64,000 nucleotides of DNA, from positions 11,160,001 through 11,224,000 of the forward strand of contig JASJZC010000005.1 in NCBI GenBank assembly GCA_037178855.1, in the 5' to 3' direction. Shown in pieces: positions 1 to 9,984 of this stretch. The notes under the pieces are model-generated. The model did no database searches. It saw nothing but the letters and a program-made list of their open reading frames with translations, and was not told the DNA's origin. Numbering within the stretch: position 1 is the first letter of the stretch; every line of letters starts with the position of its first letter. This DNA is from Oscheius sp. JU75 (Eukaryota; Nematoda; Chromadorea; Rhabditida; Rhabditidae). A program made the position numbers and the translations under genes.

Positions 1-30
1 AACTCAAAGAAATTAACCTTGCTCTTTCAG

Positions 31-215
31 TGCTTCTCGGAACAATCATTCTCGTCAGCATGATTGTTGTCTTCAAGGTATCCAATCGTCTTTGCATCCA
101 CGACGAGGATGTTTTCACTATGGACAACGAGAGTGTTACCACGATTTCGACCATCACAGCGCCTCTGATTGATGCCAAGATGACGGAAAAGGACGTTCAG
201 GTGTACGATATTTGA
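31..215 (+). CDS. 3' end of a prominin-like membrane protein (partial, upstream paralogue)
   Basis: The window opens inside a gene. After an acceptor (ctctttcag at 30) the last exon encodes a hydrophobic segment (VLLGTIILVSMIVVF) followed by KVSNRLCI, then a polar tail that ends at TGA 213-215. The same block, VLMGTLLLVNMIVIYKVSNRLCI, closes the next gene at 4660-4880, so the two are tandem paralogues. By analogy with that gene the segment is the fifth membrane span and the rest is the short cytoplasmic tail, which contains a TAPLIDAK / TATPLMVGNK correspondence. Everything upstream lies outside the window. The exon call is secure; the family name rests on the neighbouring copy. Confidence 0.75.
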
Positions 216-561
216 ATCGTGGGATCGTGTTTTCTGTGCAATAAAGTGGACTTTTGTTGTTGAAAATGTTGCAGCTAGTTGCACTTTCACTTTTTAAAGG
301 CCAATGATATCTGTGACTCTGTCTTGATCTCAGAAGCGGATCACTTAGAACAGATCTTACTTAGAGTATCCGTTCTTCACCTTTCAAGGCCCATGTCTAA
401 CAGAACAAACGTTGCTACACAAGACTAAAGGTTAACGGATACAGTACAGCCATAATGGTGGGGAGGGGGTAAGTTGGCAGTGTCATAACGATAACAGTAT
501 AAAATTCCTAGGCCAATGATACTGGTACCAGCGTGGAGCTTTGTGAAGTTTTCCGTTCGTA

Positions 562-1488
562 TAGTCTATTTTTAACGAAGAGCGGCAGCTGGTCCCCGAA
601 AACCTACTTGACTACGAAATCAAGAAAAAAAACTAAAACAAGTAGCTGATATTGAAAAAAAAACAGGTTAGCTGAGCTTCACTTTTCAAGTTCCGAGCTT
701 TTTCAACGTTTTTTTCTGAATTTTTTTTATTCGAATTTGTTGTCAAGTAGGTCTTCTCGATAGTAGAATTCTAAAACAACATGAAAACCAGAAAAAAATC
801 TCTGGCAAACGGGCTAAAACTGCCAAAAAGGCAAAATATTTTTTGCTTTTCGCGTCATTTTTATTTGAACAAAGTGGCACGGAAGCAGTTAGTCCTTTAA
901 CATGCCGCTCTTCGTTGGAAATACAGTGCGCGTCAAAAACATAGGGGCACCCCCTAAAATCGCGATAGCGGGCGCGCTTCACACTTTTAGACTTCGGGAG
1001 TACTTTCATCGTTTTTCTCGTGTTGTAAAACCCTTAAAGCCATCTTTTCGGAAGGAATAGCTTAAAAATGCGAATGTGATACCGTGATCAGTTGAAAACG
1101 CCCGCGTCATAAATATAGGGACACCTTAGAAAATCAACAATTTATTGTGAAATTTCACAAACAACAAGTAGTTAACTATGCTCAATAACGAGTAGGACCT
1201 CCGTGAAGGGAATACGATAAAAATGTGAAGAAAGAACGGAAAACACAAGCAATTTCGAAGGAAATCTAGAATATTTGAAGATGTCCCTATATTTATGACG
1301 CGGGCGTTTTCCACTGACCACGGTATCACATTCGCATTTTTGAGCCATTCCTTCCGAAAGGATAGCTTTAAGGGTTTTAGAACACGAGAAAAACGATGGA
1401 AGTACTCCCGAAGCCTAAAAGTGTGAAGCGCGCCCGCTATCGCGATTTTTGGGGGTGTCCCTATATTTTTGACGCGCACTGTAGACTA
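562..1488. mobile_element. MITE family A, copy 1 (interrupted by MITE B)
   Basis: The left end reads TAGTCTATTTTTAACGAAG AGCGGCA and the right end is its near inverse (TGCCGCTCTTCGTTGGAAATA ... GACTA). The right arm is split by a second element at 924-1481. A flanking TA is present on both sides (560-561 and 1489-1490). Subterminal blocks AACCTACTTGAC and GTCAAGTAGG also mirror each other. A second copy lies at 10103-10573 with the same ends, so the family assignment does not depend on one copy. No transposase is encoded; the TA target suggests mobilisation by a Tc1/mariner-type enzyme, which is inference. Confidence 0.85.
924..1481. mobile_element. MITE family B, TA-duplicated foldback element
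   Basis: A 558 bp element that begins CAGTGCGCGTCAAAAA and ends with the inverse TTTTTGACGCGCACTG. The arms are about 200 bp and pair almost throughout around a central unique part of roughly 140 bp. It is flanked by TA at 922-923 and 1482-1483. Removing it and one TA restores GGAAATAGACTA, the intact right end of MITE A as seen at 10563-10573, so the boundaries and duplication are directly demonstrated. The CAGTGCG terminus is shared with the Tc3-like element at 59478-60783 and with a lone end near 20547. Confidence 0.9.
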
Positions 1489-1770
1489 TAATCGACAACT
1501 GAACGTAGAATTCGAGGCAATTCGAGGCGATTTTCCCGAGAAAGACTTCTTTTTTTGCGATATCAGGTATTTTGTACTTTTGATTAGAACCAGACATTCT
1601 AATGTTTTTTTTCCTGGTGTAGCCTCAATGTAGCTTGGCTGTGACTCTCTGAAAACTGATAACGCCGGTCGATAAATAGGGGAAAGCAATCTGCCTCAAA
1701 ACAAAACCTCAAATTTCAGAAAAATGAATTGGCGTGGCGGTTTTGGAGAGCTGGATGAATGCGCCTATAA

Positions 1771-4700
1771 TGGCCCCACCACGAGAACCTACATGCATTG
1801 GGAAACACTGAGTTTATGAGCGAATGGTTCCCCTCGAAATTTGTGAATTCATTCATTGAGCCGATGAGTCGTGATGAAAATATCGTGGGTTTCGTTCTTT
1901 TTCAATGACTGAGAGACAGAGACCGGTACTATTGTTCTTCAGAAAGTCTACCAAACTATTCACCAAGGAAGTGGGACTCTATTAATGGAAACGTTGCTGG
2001 AAACCGGCAGTGTTCGGGGTCACATCCTAATCTTCTACTTTGTCCTCCTGGCCGGAATGATCCTCAGTACTATCATCATGGTAGTGGGATTGGTCACGAA
2101 GGCCAGAAAGGGCAGCTTCGTCCCAATCCCCGACAATTCAACTCGTGCCAAGATGGTTCCCCTATGGCTGATCCAGATTCTTCTGTCCGTTCTAACCATC
2201 TGGGTCGCTATACTCTACTTCACGAGTCTCAATCCTGCATTCAATTATAGCTGGTTCTCGACTGGTCCAAAAGAACGTGTGTTCGGTCATATACTAACTT
2301 ACCCTGTTTAGTGGCTCAGTTCACGAGAGAATTTGGTCTACAGGAAGCTGATTGCAAGTTTAGAGTAAGAATTTTGGCTTCTACATGACCAGGTTTTTTT
2401 TAGAAACTTTTGCTGGAAGGAGATGAAAAACAAAAAGCGAGTGTTAACGATTGGACTAGTAAAGCAACATCTGGCAAGTGCTGGACAGAAAATATACTCG
2501 AGACTCGTTTGGTAGGCTAATTTGTCTCTCTGTATCCCTGTCTCTCTGTCCTTCTCTCTTGCCTACATTTCGGCAATATGTTTACAGCGCCTTGTGGAAA
2601 TGGACCTGGAATCTGTTGATTATATCTTGGAAGCTGGAAGAGATCTGCTCAATCAGCTCAGCCAAGCCAAGAATAGAACTGCTGACAATTCGGAGCACAA
2701 GTTTACTGAAACGTACGTGAAAAAAACCTTTGAACTGACGGAGTATGTCAGAAAGGTAACCTCCATACCATGTTTTCCAAAACCATGTATGTAGGTTTTG
2801 ATGGATAATAAAGAAGCTGTTGGTGGGCTGTGGAATCATTTCAAAATTGAAATGGAAGGATACAAAACAGCGGTTGATCGCGAATGAGAACTGCAATATT
2901 TCGTTTCAGATCAAAAAAGCACTTACGGAAGAATTCACAGTAAGCGCAAATGCAAAAGACACATTGCGCGAGATCAAGACAGTCTTAGATCAGGCTTACA
3001 CGCAAATTGCTGATTATGTTCTGATGTTTACAAGATTACCGAGCAAACTGACACATAATGTAAGTCTCTGTCTCTCTGTCTCTCTGTTTTTGTCTTTTTC
3101 TGTCTCTATAGAAAATTCCAGGAAGCAATCTGTATTTTTACAATCGTCTCCGGTGTCATAGTCGGTATCGCTACATTACTGTCTCTCGTCGCCTTCACAG
3201 TCTGGTTTTTATCACTTGGTGCCGGACTAGCCAACCCGACTACTATTACTGCGGATTGCTTCGATTTTTGAGGAAACTTCTCACTTTTACCTTCATGGCA
3301 CTTGGGGTTCTTACCATTGCCATCTTCTTCATCTCATGGCGCATCTTCTCCATCATACGTAATTTCACCGAATTCCTTTTTCAGGGCGAGTCTGACTGTT
3401 TCCACTTCGGCAAAAAGTATTTGTATGTCGATTTCAGGCCACGGAGAGTATCCGAGCTCTGCTTTCTTTAAAGACAATAAGATTGAGATTAAAAAATTTG
3501 CTACTAATTGTTCTACCGCCGCTATTGTTAGCTTGGGGTACTTTTGAATTATGCTGTGGATTCCATAATTTTAGGGAGTTTCTGAAAAGCTCAAGACTTC
3601 GGGACAATAACACGGCCTATACGACCTTGGCAGAACTGTTGATTTCGCAGTGGCCTGTGGCAGAAGACTCCAATTCGAAAGAAGTCTTGGCTATCATTCA
3701 GTCCGTAAAATGCCGATTCCGTCAATCCCTGATGTGAATACCGCCGACAATACAAAGATTTGTTATTCAACTCCTTGTTCAGAACAAGTTCAGATGTTGC
3801 ATCAGTTGAAAAGATCTGCTATTTCACTTGAGGGTGGCTACACTGAATCTGCTAGTGAGATCACCAGGGGGGTCTCCGTTCTTTTACGAAGTAACTTTCT
3901 TTACAGAGAGACAGATGAAAAGACAGACAGAGAGATATGTAAACAGGGCCACATTGCAGTGAGATTAATTCTTCGAGGAAAACGAACAACGGGGCCGTGT
4001 TCAGCTTCCTTGAATCCCCTAGAAAACGTATAACAAATCGAAAAGTTGTCTTGAACTGGGATCAAACCAATAACTCTTGGTGTCGTAGAACTCCAAGTGA
4101 ATGCGGTAACCATTTTTATTTGGATTTTAAGAAGGGTTACCGTACCGTCTTGGAAACTTTTTCCACGTGGCCGAATGGTTAGCACACCCGTCTAGTACTC
4201 TAGCAACCCAGGTTCGATTCCCGCCGCGGTCAAAATTGTATCTACTGGTTTATCTCTAAAATGCTTTCCTAACCAACCTGCTTCCTATAGTTGCTCATTC
4301 ATTACGTACTGTAGATCGACGCTCAGAAACAGAGGAACAGTTCTTTTCCAGCCTGATCGTTCACTTCACTCCGCAGTCTCTTACCGCGTTCAACCAAACT
4401 GGATGTACCGTAATGCTTGACGAATGGAGTAGGAATGAAATGAACAGCGGATTGCCGAACTACTTGAGTCGATACATAGTAAGAGAGGATGCTTGATAAC
4501 TTTCAAAGAAATCATCAGAGCCAAGCAAAGTCAAGACTGTATGGAACAGTTAGCTTCTCCGATGCCTACGTTAGAGCGAATGCTGGACTCTATGAAATAA
4601 CAGTACGGTGATATCTGGTTCTCTTCAAGTGGGAACACTTATTGCCCCATGCAAACCGCTTTCAGTGCTCATGGGAACTCTTCTCTTGGTCAACATGATC

Positions 4701-4880
4701 GTAATCTATAAGGTTTCTAATAGACTTTGCATTGAAGAAGTGGCCGCTCCTTCTGTCGACAACCCGGTAAGATTTGGCGAATTATGTCTCGTACGCTAAT
4801 GTTTTCAGAACTTCACTCCGGTGGCTACAGCTACTCCACTGATGGTGGGGAACAAGACGAGCGACAGAGTTCAAGCCTGA
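1771..4880 (+). CDS. Prominin-like five-span membrane protein
   Basis: About ten exons can be followed. An extracellular N-terminal part (NTEFMSEWFPSKFVNSFIEP, then acceptor at about 1942) leads to span 1 (ILIFYFVLLAGMILSTIIMV) and span 2 (LWLIQILLSVLTIWVAILYF) around a short basic loop, then a large helical loop in several exons to about 3060. Span 3 is ICIFTIVSGVIVGIATLLSL (about 3125-3190) and span 4 LLTFTFMALGVLTIAIFFI (about 3265-3330). A second loop holds cysteines, and span 5 plus a short tail ends at TGA 4878-4880. This 2+2+1 topology with two large loops is that of prominins, which sit in plasma-membrane protrusions; Tweety-type channels have a similar layout and are the main alternative. 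Span 3 and span 4 are in different frames with no clear intron between (about 3250-3262), and a SINE lies in a late intron, so the copy may be damaged. The first ATG is not resolved. Confidence 0.5.
3950..4325 (+). repeat. SINE with two opposed tRNA-like halves (copy 1)
   Basis: The left half reads as a tRNA-like sequence on the minus strand (inverse B box GGGATCAAACC at 4060-4070). The right half is tRNA-like on the plus strand: A-box-like TGGCCGAATGG at about 4169 and B box GGTTCGATTCCC at 4212. A conserved leader (GTGAGATTAATTCTTCGAGG) and tail (TTATTACGTACTGTAGAT style) bracket them. GAGACAGA-type simple sequence precedes and follows. Related copies lie at 6470, 25565 and 50560. It lies in an intron of the prominin-like gene. 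Confidence 0.85.
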
Positions 4881-5851
4881 AGGCATACTGACCGATCATT
4901 TTCTGAATGCAAACCATTTGGAGAATGAAAATTTCCGTATATGCTACTTCTGTCTGACAAGTAATGACAAGAAAATCTGTCTGACAAGAGTGATTGCCTG
5001 TTCCCCGAGACGACGAAACTAACAGGTCAAGTCAAGCCGTTTCAAGAAGTAAGGTGACAAGTCAGTTCGAGACGTTTCTTCTTTTGGGATAGCTCAAACA
5101 AGTTGGTACGGGATAAAATAAGCACAGACTGACAGAGAGACGAGAAAGAGAGAGGTATACTTCTTCACAGGATGATAACTGGACTGGTGGAGGCTGGTAG
5201 GATACTAAATGAAAGAAGCCGTCAGCCACAGACGATTCTTAAAGCGAGTGTCCGGAGCTTTTTTGCTCTATTTTGACTGTATTTTCAACATGTCTCGACA
5301 GGTTAAGTTATTCTAGACGAGTGCACTCTTGGTTTCGCAATGTAAGGAAGCGACGAGTGCTTCAGCAAATCGACGCAAATTTTTTTTTTGATGTTAGAGA
5401 ACTTTAGCTAAGTAACGCTTCATGAAAGCATACAAAGGGGCATATGCGTTTGTATCGCCAAGGGAACTTCTTTTGTTGTCATAATAAGCTATTTTTCTAT
5501 TTTTTTAATCAGTTTTTTATTGGTTCTGGAGATGAAGAATACACTTTGCCATGTTTGTGAAGAAAATCGGGACCGCCTCCATGATCCATGTATCTCAGAG
5601 TCCCAAGAAGCTGTCTAGAGCCCCGAGAATGCAAAGCAGAATGGCAATGTTTGACCAGATTAGTAAGAAAGGCCATTTTTCAACTCAGAGCTTCCATTTT
5701 TTCTCACGAAATACATCTCTTTAATCATACGACGAAATTGCCTGAGATTTCTATTCCCAGCTTCAAGTTTCTCAATCTCCACGTCACGCCGGCGCCTGCA
5801 ATTGTTCGATAGTTTCTCGACAAGTTCCCATAGCAATACTGACCTCTGTGA
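4881..5851. other. Intergenic region with a possible decayed minus-strand fragment
   Basis: No gene is firmly supported. On the minus strand 5690-5845 translates to a charged helical segment (NNCRRRRDVEIEKLEAGN), and 5585-5655 in another frame to a hydrophobic run ending in a stop (IAILLCILGALDSFLGL). They cannot be joined in one frame and look like remnants. Near 4960-5100 there are repeats of GACAAG/GTCAAGTC resembling the inner arms of the foldback element at 44612-45517. Confidence 0.35.
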
Positions 5852-6333
5852 ATGGATTCCGAACACTTCCCGCGCCCTCGACTTCTTGCTTTGGATGCAA
5901 TTTTGGTGAGTTGTTTCCCTTCATTCGCACATTTTTTTTTGTTTGTTTTTTTAGCAATTTTTCCTTGGATTCATCCTCATCAGATCCATGGTATTCTCCA
6001 CAGGAAATGACGTAGAACTGAGCTGGCTCTATGCATTGGTCATTGGCTCAGTAGTTCATTTCCAGCTGGTAATGTTCTTACATGTAAGTTCTTCCCAATG
6101 TCAACTTTGGCAACTTTTGTTTCAAGATCTTCGAGATACTGATTCCAAAAAGAGACTGGGTGTATGGAGTTCTCATATTGAACTTGTTTGCGATCATAGT
6201 GGTAGGTGTAATAAAAATCATTCAATCAGTCATTCAGAGAATGGTAACATGGTTCTACTTGCTCACATGCCGTGTGTGGGACGATATTAATCCTGGAGTG
6301 TCTGAACTGTCCACTGAACTCATCCTCAGTTAG
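5852..6333 (+). CDS. Multi-pass membrane protein, copy 1 (short form)
   Basis: Four exons with short introns: MDSEHFPRPRLLALDAIL (5852-5905), then a hydrophobic exon (QFFLGFILIRSM ... WLYALVIGSVVHFQLVMFL), an exon with VYGVLILNLFAIIV, and a last exon RMVTWFYLLTCRVWDD ... ELSTELILS that stops at TAG 6331-6333. I do not recognise the family. The copy at 7045-8577 matches exon by exon, including intron positions, but continues well past this stop (ELLLSGFWYF). This copy is therefore probably truncated at TAG where the other has TGG. A SINE lies just downstream. Confidence 0.55.
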
Positions 6334-6469
6334 TTTTCTAGTCACTTTTTGTAACCAAATTTCAGCTTTTTCTTTGTCAACCCTCAAACTTGGCTGGTCC
6401 CGTTGTTGTGACGAATAAAGATTCGGCGGTTTTGGAAAAGACAGAGAGACAGCAAGGCAGTGAGACAGA

Positions 6470-6885
6470 ACGGTGAGATTAATTCTCCGAGGAAAACGAA
6501 CAACGGACCGTGTTCACCGCCCTTGAATCCCCTAGAAAACGTATATCAAACAAAAAAGTTGTCTTGAGCTGGGATCAAACCAATAACTCTTGGTGTCGTA
6601 CGAACTCCAAGCGAATGCTGTAACCATTAGGCTATTTGGATTGAAAGAAGGGTTATCTTAGAAACTTTCTTCCGCGAGGCCGAATGGTTAGCACACCTAT
6701 CTAGTAATCTAGCAACCCAGGTTCGATTCCCGCCGCAGTCAAAACTGTTTCTTTAATGTTTCCAGAGGTTTTCAAGGGCGCTGAAAACGCTCGTGCTATT
6801 GGTTTACCTCTAAAATGCTTCTCTAACCAAACTGTTTCCTATAGTTGCTCATTCATTACGTATTGTAGATAGAAACAGATAGACA
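6470..6885 (+). repeat. SINE with two opposed tRNA-like halves (copy 2)
   Basis: This is the most complete copy. It has the leader GTGAGATTAATTCTCCGAGG, the minus-strand tRNA-like half with inverse B box GGGATCAAACC and inverse A box near CCATTAGGCTATTTGGA, the plus-strand half GGCCGAATGGTTAGCACACC with B box GGTTCGATTCCC, then the tail and CAGATAGACAGAGACAGA. A GAGACAGC-type repeat precedes it. It fills most of the gap between the two membrane-gene copies. Confidence 0.85.
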
Positions 6886-7044
6886 GAGACAGACCGCATT
6901 CCCAAGTGGACATTTTCACTGGAACGGGATAACTCTCCGCTTAGAGAGCAGAGAATCCCATTTCTCAATATCTACTTCATCAGTGCGCAAGAGCAAAGGT
7001 TCAATAGCTGCTCGGCTTGTTCCCAGAGCACAACTGATCTTTGA

Positions 7045-8577
7045 ATGAAACCCTCTCCCCGCATTAGAGTTGTTACTTTGGACGGAATTTTGGTGAATCC
7101 GATAACGTGAAACAGATGCCTTTTTAGCAATGTTTTCTTCTTTATATTCTGTTCCGACTCCTAATTTTGTCCACCTCTGAGGTTATGAGCCTGTAATGGC
7201 ATTGTGGATTGGTCACTGGCTCAATTCTCCATTTCACACTGGTTGCAATTTTAAATGCAAGTTTTTTGTATTTTATAAAACGAATGTCTTCAGGTTTCAA
7301 ATTCAATAATTCCAAATAGGGGACTTTTATATGGAGCGCTATGTCTCAATCTTATTACGGTTATATTGGTAAGAATTTTCGGATTCCTAGACAAAATTTG
7401 CTATTCAGAGAGCGCTTACAGTTTACCATTTGTTCAAGTGCTATCTATCGGAAGACATCATTTTTGGGGTGGCCCAGCTGTCCAAAGAATTGTTGCTTAG
7501 TGGGTTTTGGTACTTTCTTCCTTCTCATGTCTCAGCCTTCTTACTGTCGACCTGTGCCAACTTTGTTATCAGTTATTTGAGCTGTAAAGATCATGATATA
7601 TCCAAGGAGAGTGATCCAATTGCTGTTCGGGCTGCCCTCATTGGCGCACCAGCATAATGAAGCTCATCGAAGTTCGCCCCCCTCATTTCTCCATTTTATG
7701 GTGGTAATATGGAGTTATGTGATTTTTTAGCTCAAGAAGTATGCAAAAGTTTCAGCTTTTCTCCGCAATTTCCCCAAAAGAAAATCATTTTTGCGGTGCC
7801 ATGTGTTTTAACTGTCTTGCCTACGTTGTGGTCTAAATTTTCGAATCAGGTTACAGCATTTTTTCTTCAGTGACGTGCAGTCTGATTCTTTGTTGTGTGC
7901 TATTTATCGCGAAACATCGTGGATGTAGTATTAGAGCCCGCAAATGACATGCATCTGAATTGGTTTCTTTTGACTTTCTATTCAACTTTTAGCATTCCTA
8001 ATATCGACCGGTCTTAACTTCTATGCCTGTTATTGGATTGTCAATGATCTCCATTCGGCCAGTCAACAAACGAAGTTACATTATGAGAGGCGGATTGTTT
8101 ACGTATATGACATATATTGAAAAGAAACAGAGAGCGTTAGCCTTCAAGCCCAAGAAGAAGATCCTTGTTTTCCTGCTGCGTTTCCTAATGAATACAATTA
8201 TTCTAACTGTTTTGGCCACCAACCTGTTCGGGGTTGTATTCGTTATTTGGATTTGGTTCCTTGGCGCCAGTGTAGGTTCCGCTAACTTCCTGAAACCTTG
8301 TTTGTTTCGTCTCTATTCCTCTGTTTATGTCTCTCTGTCTCTATATGCCTCTATGCATCTGCGTCTCTTTTTTTCTTTGTCTCTTTATGTTTCTGTCTCT
8401 CTGAACACACCTCTCCATTTAAAGACCTGTTTCCTGCTTTCTTATCCTCCCAATCAACATCTTTTCCCTAAAAATATTCTATAGATGGACCAAAGTACAA
8501 AAACCCACTTCTTCTCGCTTCCGAATATCGTTCATAACGACAAAATCACCAGGATTGGCAGACATTTTGCTGTGTAG
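7045..8577 (+). CDS. Multi-pass membrane protein, copy 2 (longer, with an in-frame stop)
   Basis: The 5' end matches copy 1: MKPSPRIRVVTLDGIL, intron, QCFLLYILFRLLILST, and later RALTVYHLFKCYLSEDI ... LSKELLLSGFWYFLPSH. Exon 2 has an in-frame TAA where copy 1 reads through (MS-stop-WHCGLV against LSWLYALV), and its donor is GCAAGT rather than GTAAGT. Downstream, further hydrophobic exons follow (IIFAVPCVLTVLPTLW; SLILCCVLFIAKHRG; AFLISTGLNFYACYWIV; KKKILVFLLRFLMNTIIL with LATNLFGVVFVIWIWFL). The last exon starts after the CT-rich intron at 8485 and ends at TAG 8575-8577. Each join is in phase. I read it as a seven-or-more-span protein of unknown family, probably a recent pseudogene unless exon 2 is skipped or spliced differently. 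Confidence 0.45.
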
Positions 8578-8610
8578 ATTGTGGATGGGAGTGAGAGACA
8601 GACTGTGGCA

Positions 8611-8622
8611 TCAACATGTTGA
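8611..8622. promoter_or_regulatory. ACATGT-centred palindrome TCAACATGTTGA
   Basis: A perfect 12-base palindrome. It recurs as GTCAACATGTTGAC at 10932, and in relaxed form at 9094, 11568, 12322, 15873, 19656, 28650 and 37855. Several of these lie 30-150 bp upstream of start codons of the small genes. Here it lies just 3' of the membrane gene, and no gene start is seen close by. Confidence 0.4.
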
Positions 8623-8718
8623 CAATGAACGGGGGAGCCCTTATGTAAACAAAACATGACCAAACTCGATAGGTTTCGAAACTTTATTGTTCCTTAAAGA
8701 AATAACGTCAGAAATAGA

Positions 8719-9425
8719 CTACCAAGACTGTTTCCTGTCAACTTCTTCTGCCAATACGGTCCATTCTTCAGAGCCGGTCCTTTCAAAAGATTCTGGAGCT
8801 CTCACAGTTCCAGTCTCTGGACAGCTGGCACTCTCAGAAAAGTTTTCTGTCTGCCTCTTCCACAAGATCTGATGATTTTTTCATTGGGTGGGAAAGATGG
8901 ATATATACCTTGTCTGTCTTTTTCGAGCTTTGGGAGCTCTCTGGAACTGGTTTTGTCTAAAAAACAAAGTCAAATGTCTCTGTTTTCCAACAGCGCTTAC
9001 GTATTTCGGCTTACCCATTGGAGAAATTTCAAGAAGGATGTTGTTGCTAGTGCAGGGAGGAAGGAATGGAAATATATTCATGCACTTTTCGCTGTCAACA
9101 TGTTATCTGAGGCGCACTCTTTGTCTATGGAACGTTCATTCGATAGATTTCACATAAATTGGACTGGAATAAAGGAATGAGGCTTGAGTATCACGAGAAT
9201 CGGCTTTAGGCTAGTGATCCAATCCAAGGAGACTGTCCCGCCTGTCACCGTCGACCTGAAAACTAGATCTAAACTCATAAACAAAGTTCTGTGCAAAGAG
9301 TGAGAGAGATATAGGGAGAGATAGAGACAGAGTCTGCCTACCGTCTTATATTCTTTTTCACTTTTACTGGGATCTAGTTTCACGTCGTCGACATCCTGAA
9401 AGTTCCGTATAGCTGAGCTTTTATA
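8719..9425 (-). CDS. Small hydrophilic protein gene with TATA box (incomplete model)
   Basis: A minus-strand TATAAAAG (plus 9418-9425) is followed by an ATG at about 9395. The 3' part is clear: an exon ending ...KKTDK (about 8900-8931), a 40-nt intron, then ILWKRQTENFSESAS ... GSEEWTVLAEEVDRKQSW and a TAG at 8719-8721. The exons between (about 9190-9395) can be joined in more than one way, and a GAGACAGA repeat fills one intron. The polar, Ser/Glu-rich composition and the TATA promoter resemble the neighbouring small genes. No function can be assigned. Confidence 0.35.
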
Positions 9426-9984
9426 GCCCCACACACTCCAGATTTAGGAAAAACTGGTTGAGCGAGATTGGGAGGGGCTGTACTTTCCTCCAAATTTGAC
9501 GTTTCCGAAGAAATGGGTGCCTAAAGAGAGCCTGCTTTACGAGAAACGAAAATGATACTTCTGTATCCTTGTAAACTTCACAGAGGAGGGTGTCAGGCTG
9601 GTCAGACATATTTTTGGTGGGAGAGTGAGAAAAATAGGTTGGGCGAACGATTGTTTACGAGAGGAGGGAAGGCGCCCTTTAGAGCCCGTGACGTGGTTAG
9701 ACTTTGGATAAGTTCTATGAAAATATTTATTTACATAAAACACAATATTACAAGAGTTTAGGCATCGAGTCCGAGTATAAGGTCCTTGTTTTCCTGGTGC
9801 TCTTCTTCCTGAAACTGTTTGTGTGATAGCCTGAACAGTTCAAGCCTTTCTGGAGTCGATGTGTATGCCGCTCCGCTGATCTTCTACACTGATATGAGTA
9901 CCGTGAGCCTTCTGAAATCTTCAATTGGCACTCGTGTTTCAATCCCTGTCTCTTGCTCTCGGCTTTTTTAAGCTAAACACAGAT
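9426..9984. other. Intergenic region, no supported gene
   Basis: Short open frames occur on both strands, but none has the GT-AG structure or composition of its neighbours. At 9760-9830 a plus-strand run KVLVFLVLFFLKLFV resembles KKILVFLLRFL of the membrane gene at 7045-8577 and may be a relic of another copy. Confidence 0.4.

Larger units (their letters stand above)
216..1770. other. Intergenic stretch holding two MITEs
   Basis: No gene is supported between the end of the partial gene and the first usable exon of the next one. The stretch is mostly two inverted-repeat elements, listed separately. The open frames at 743-1009, 1126-1479 and 1415-1689 are translations of their arms. Confidence 0.6.

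Noticed and set aside
4160-4232. tRNA gene on the plus strand (also at 6676, 25622, 50680)
   Set aside because: B box and A-box-like parts are present, but the anticodon arm does not fold with a seven-base loop, and the sequences recur inside a longer shared repeat. They are SINE parts, not tRNA genes.
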